Under the pieces are notes generated by a model that was not told the DNA's origin, made no database searches, and saw only the letters and a program-made list of their open reading frames with translations. Source: Blattamonas nauphoetae (Eukaryota > Preaxostyla > Oxymonadida). Taken from it: 64,000 bases of DNA. The stretch lies in assembly GCA_033064195.1 (NCBI GenBank), contig JARBJD010000274.1:37193-101192 (forward strand), written 5' to 3'. This document shows positions 63,973 through 64,000 of this stretch, one piece after another; position 1 is the stretch's first letter, and each line of letters opens with the position of its first letter. The position numbers were made by a program, and so were the translations under genes.

Positions 63973-64000
63973 ATGTCACAAAAGATAGTGCACGTTCAAC
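63973..64000 (+). CDS. start of a further Polinton gene, cut by the window end
   Basis: Begins MSQKIVHVQ after the T-rich motif. Only nine residues are visible, so the product cannot be named. Confidence 0.45.

Larger units (their letters stand above)
55872..64000. mobile_element. Polinton (Maverick), left part, continues past the window
   Basis: The block contains a small repeat-domain protein, a protein-primed family B DNA polymerase, a retroviral-like integrase, a small helical protein, and a packaging ATPase on the opposite strand. This is the diagnostic gene set of Polintons. Long frames are open and intergenic gaps are only about 25-70 bp, so the copy looks recent and largely whole in this part, with about one break in a small gene. 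Capsid and protease genes are not in view and would lie beyond 64000. Both strands are used, with a divergent promoter near 63.95 kb. Confidence 0.9.

Overview
The window looks like a eukaryotic (protist) nuclear contig. It has interrupted coding stretches with GT-AG introns, one of them 37 nt long with a perfect TACTAAC branch site. It also carries A-box/B-box (Pol III) units and a dense load of eukaryotic DNA transposons. The SPRY-like 'VDMDSKPQTVQFFVNGE' segment, a broken glycine-rich beta-helix surface-type gene and a large Polinton resemble what I remember of oxymonad (metamonad) genomes such as Blattamonas. That assignment is inference, not proof. Long frames end in TAA, TAG and TGA, so the standard code fits.

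Layout: 0-3.7 kb holds tRNA-like units and a foldback element. A large unrecognised gene lies at 3.7-8.4 kb; a shortened inverted copy of it lies at 22.1-24.5 kb. Charged, multi-frame unrecognised genes lie at 9.2-11.6 and 14.9-18.5 kb. Between them sit a 1.47-kb TIR element and an apparently whole Tc1/mariner transposon (13173-14623, TA duplicated). The 18.5-22 kb stretch is repeat-rich and includes a 927-bp element whose ends are inverted arrays of a ~21-bp repeat. A spliced small gene (24.5-25.6 kb) and a truncated IS5/Harbinger-like transposase (26.1-26.9 kb) follow. The 29.4-32.1 kb stretch holds a WD40-like gene start and the beta-helix relic. At 32.9-34.4 kb a TTAA-flanked element sits next to a 752-bp palindrome. 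A clean spliced gene end lies at 35.7-36.3 kb. The 37065-45271 stretch is a 3.21-kb unit present 2.55 times in tandem. Then come a MITE, a decayed ABCC transporter (47.1-48.4 kb), another MITE, and an unrecognised Ser-rich gene on the minus strand (51.1-53.3 kb). About 2.5 kb of gene-poor AT-rich DNA leads into the left part of a Polinton (55.9 kb to the window end) with a protein-primed PolB, an integrase and a packaging ATPase.

Two observations stand out. First, four different small elements share the terminus CAGT (or CAAT/CTGT) and a 2-bp AT target duplication, and one of them has a matching empty site elsewhere in the window. Second, the three 3.21-kb copies differ almost only in homopolymer length, so some frame breaks in this window may be sequencing errors rather than biology. 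Most host genes here could not be named, and I have not forced names on them.
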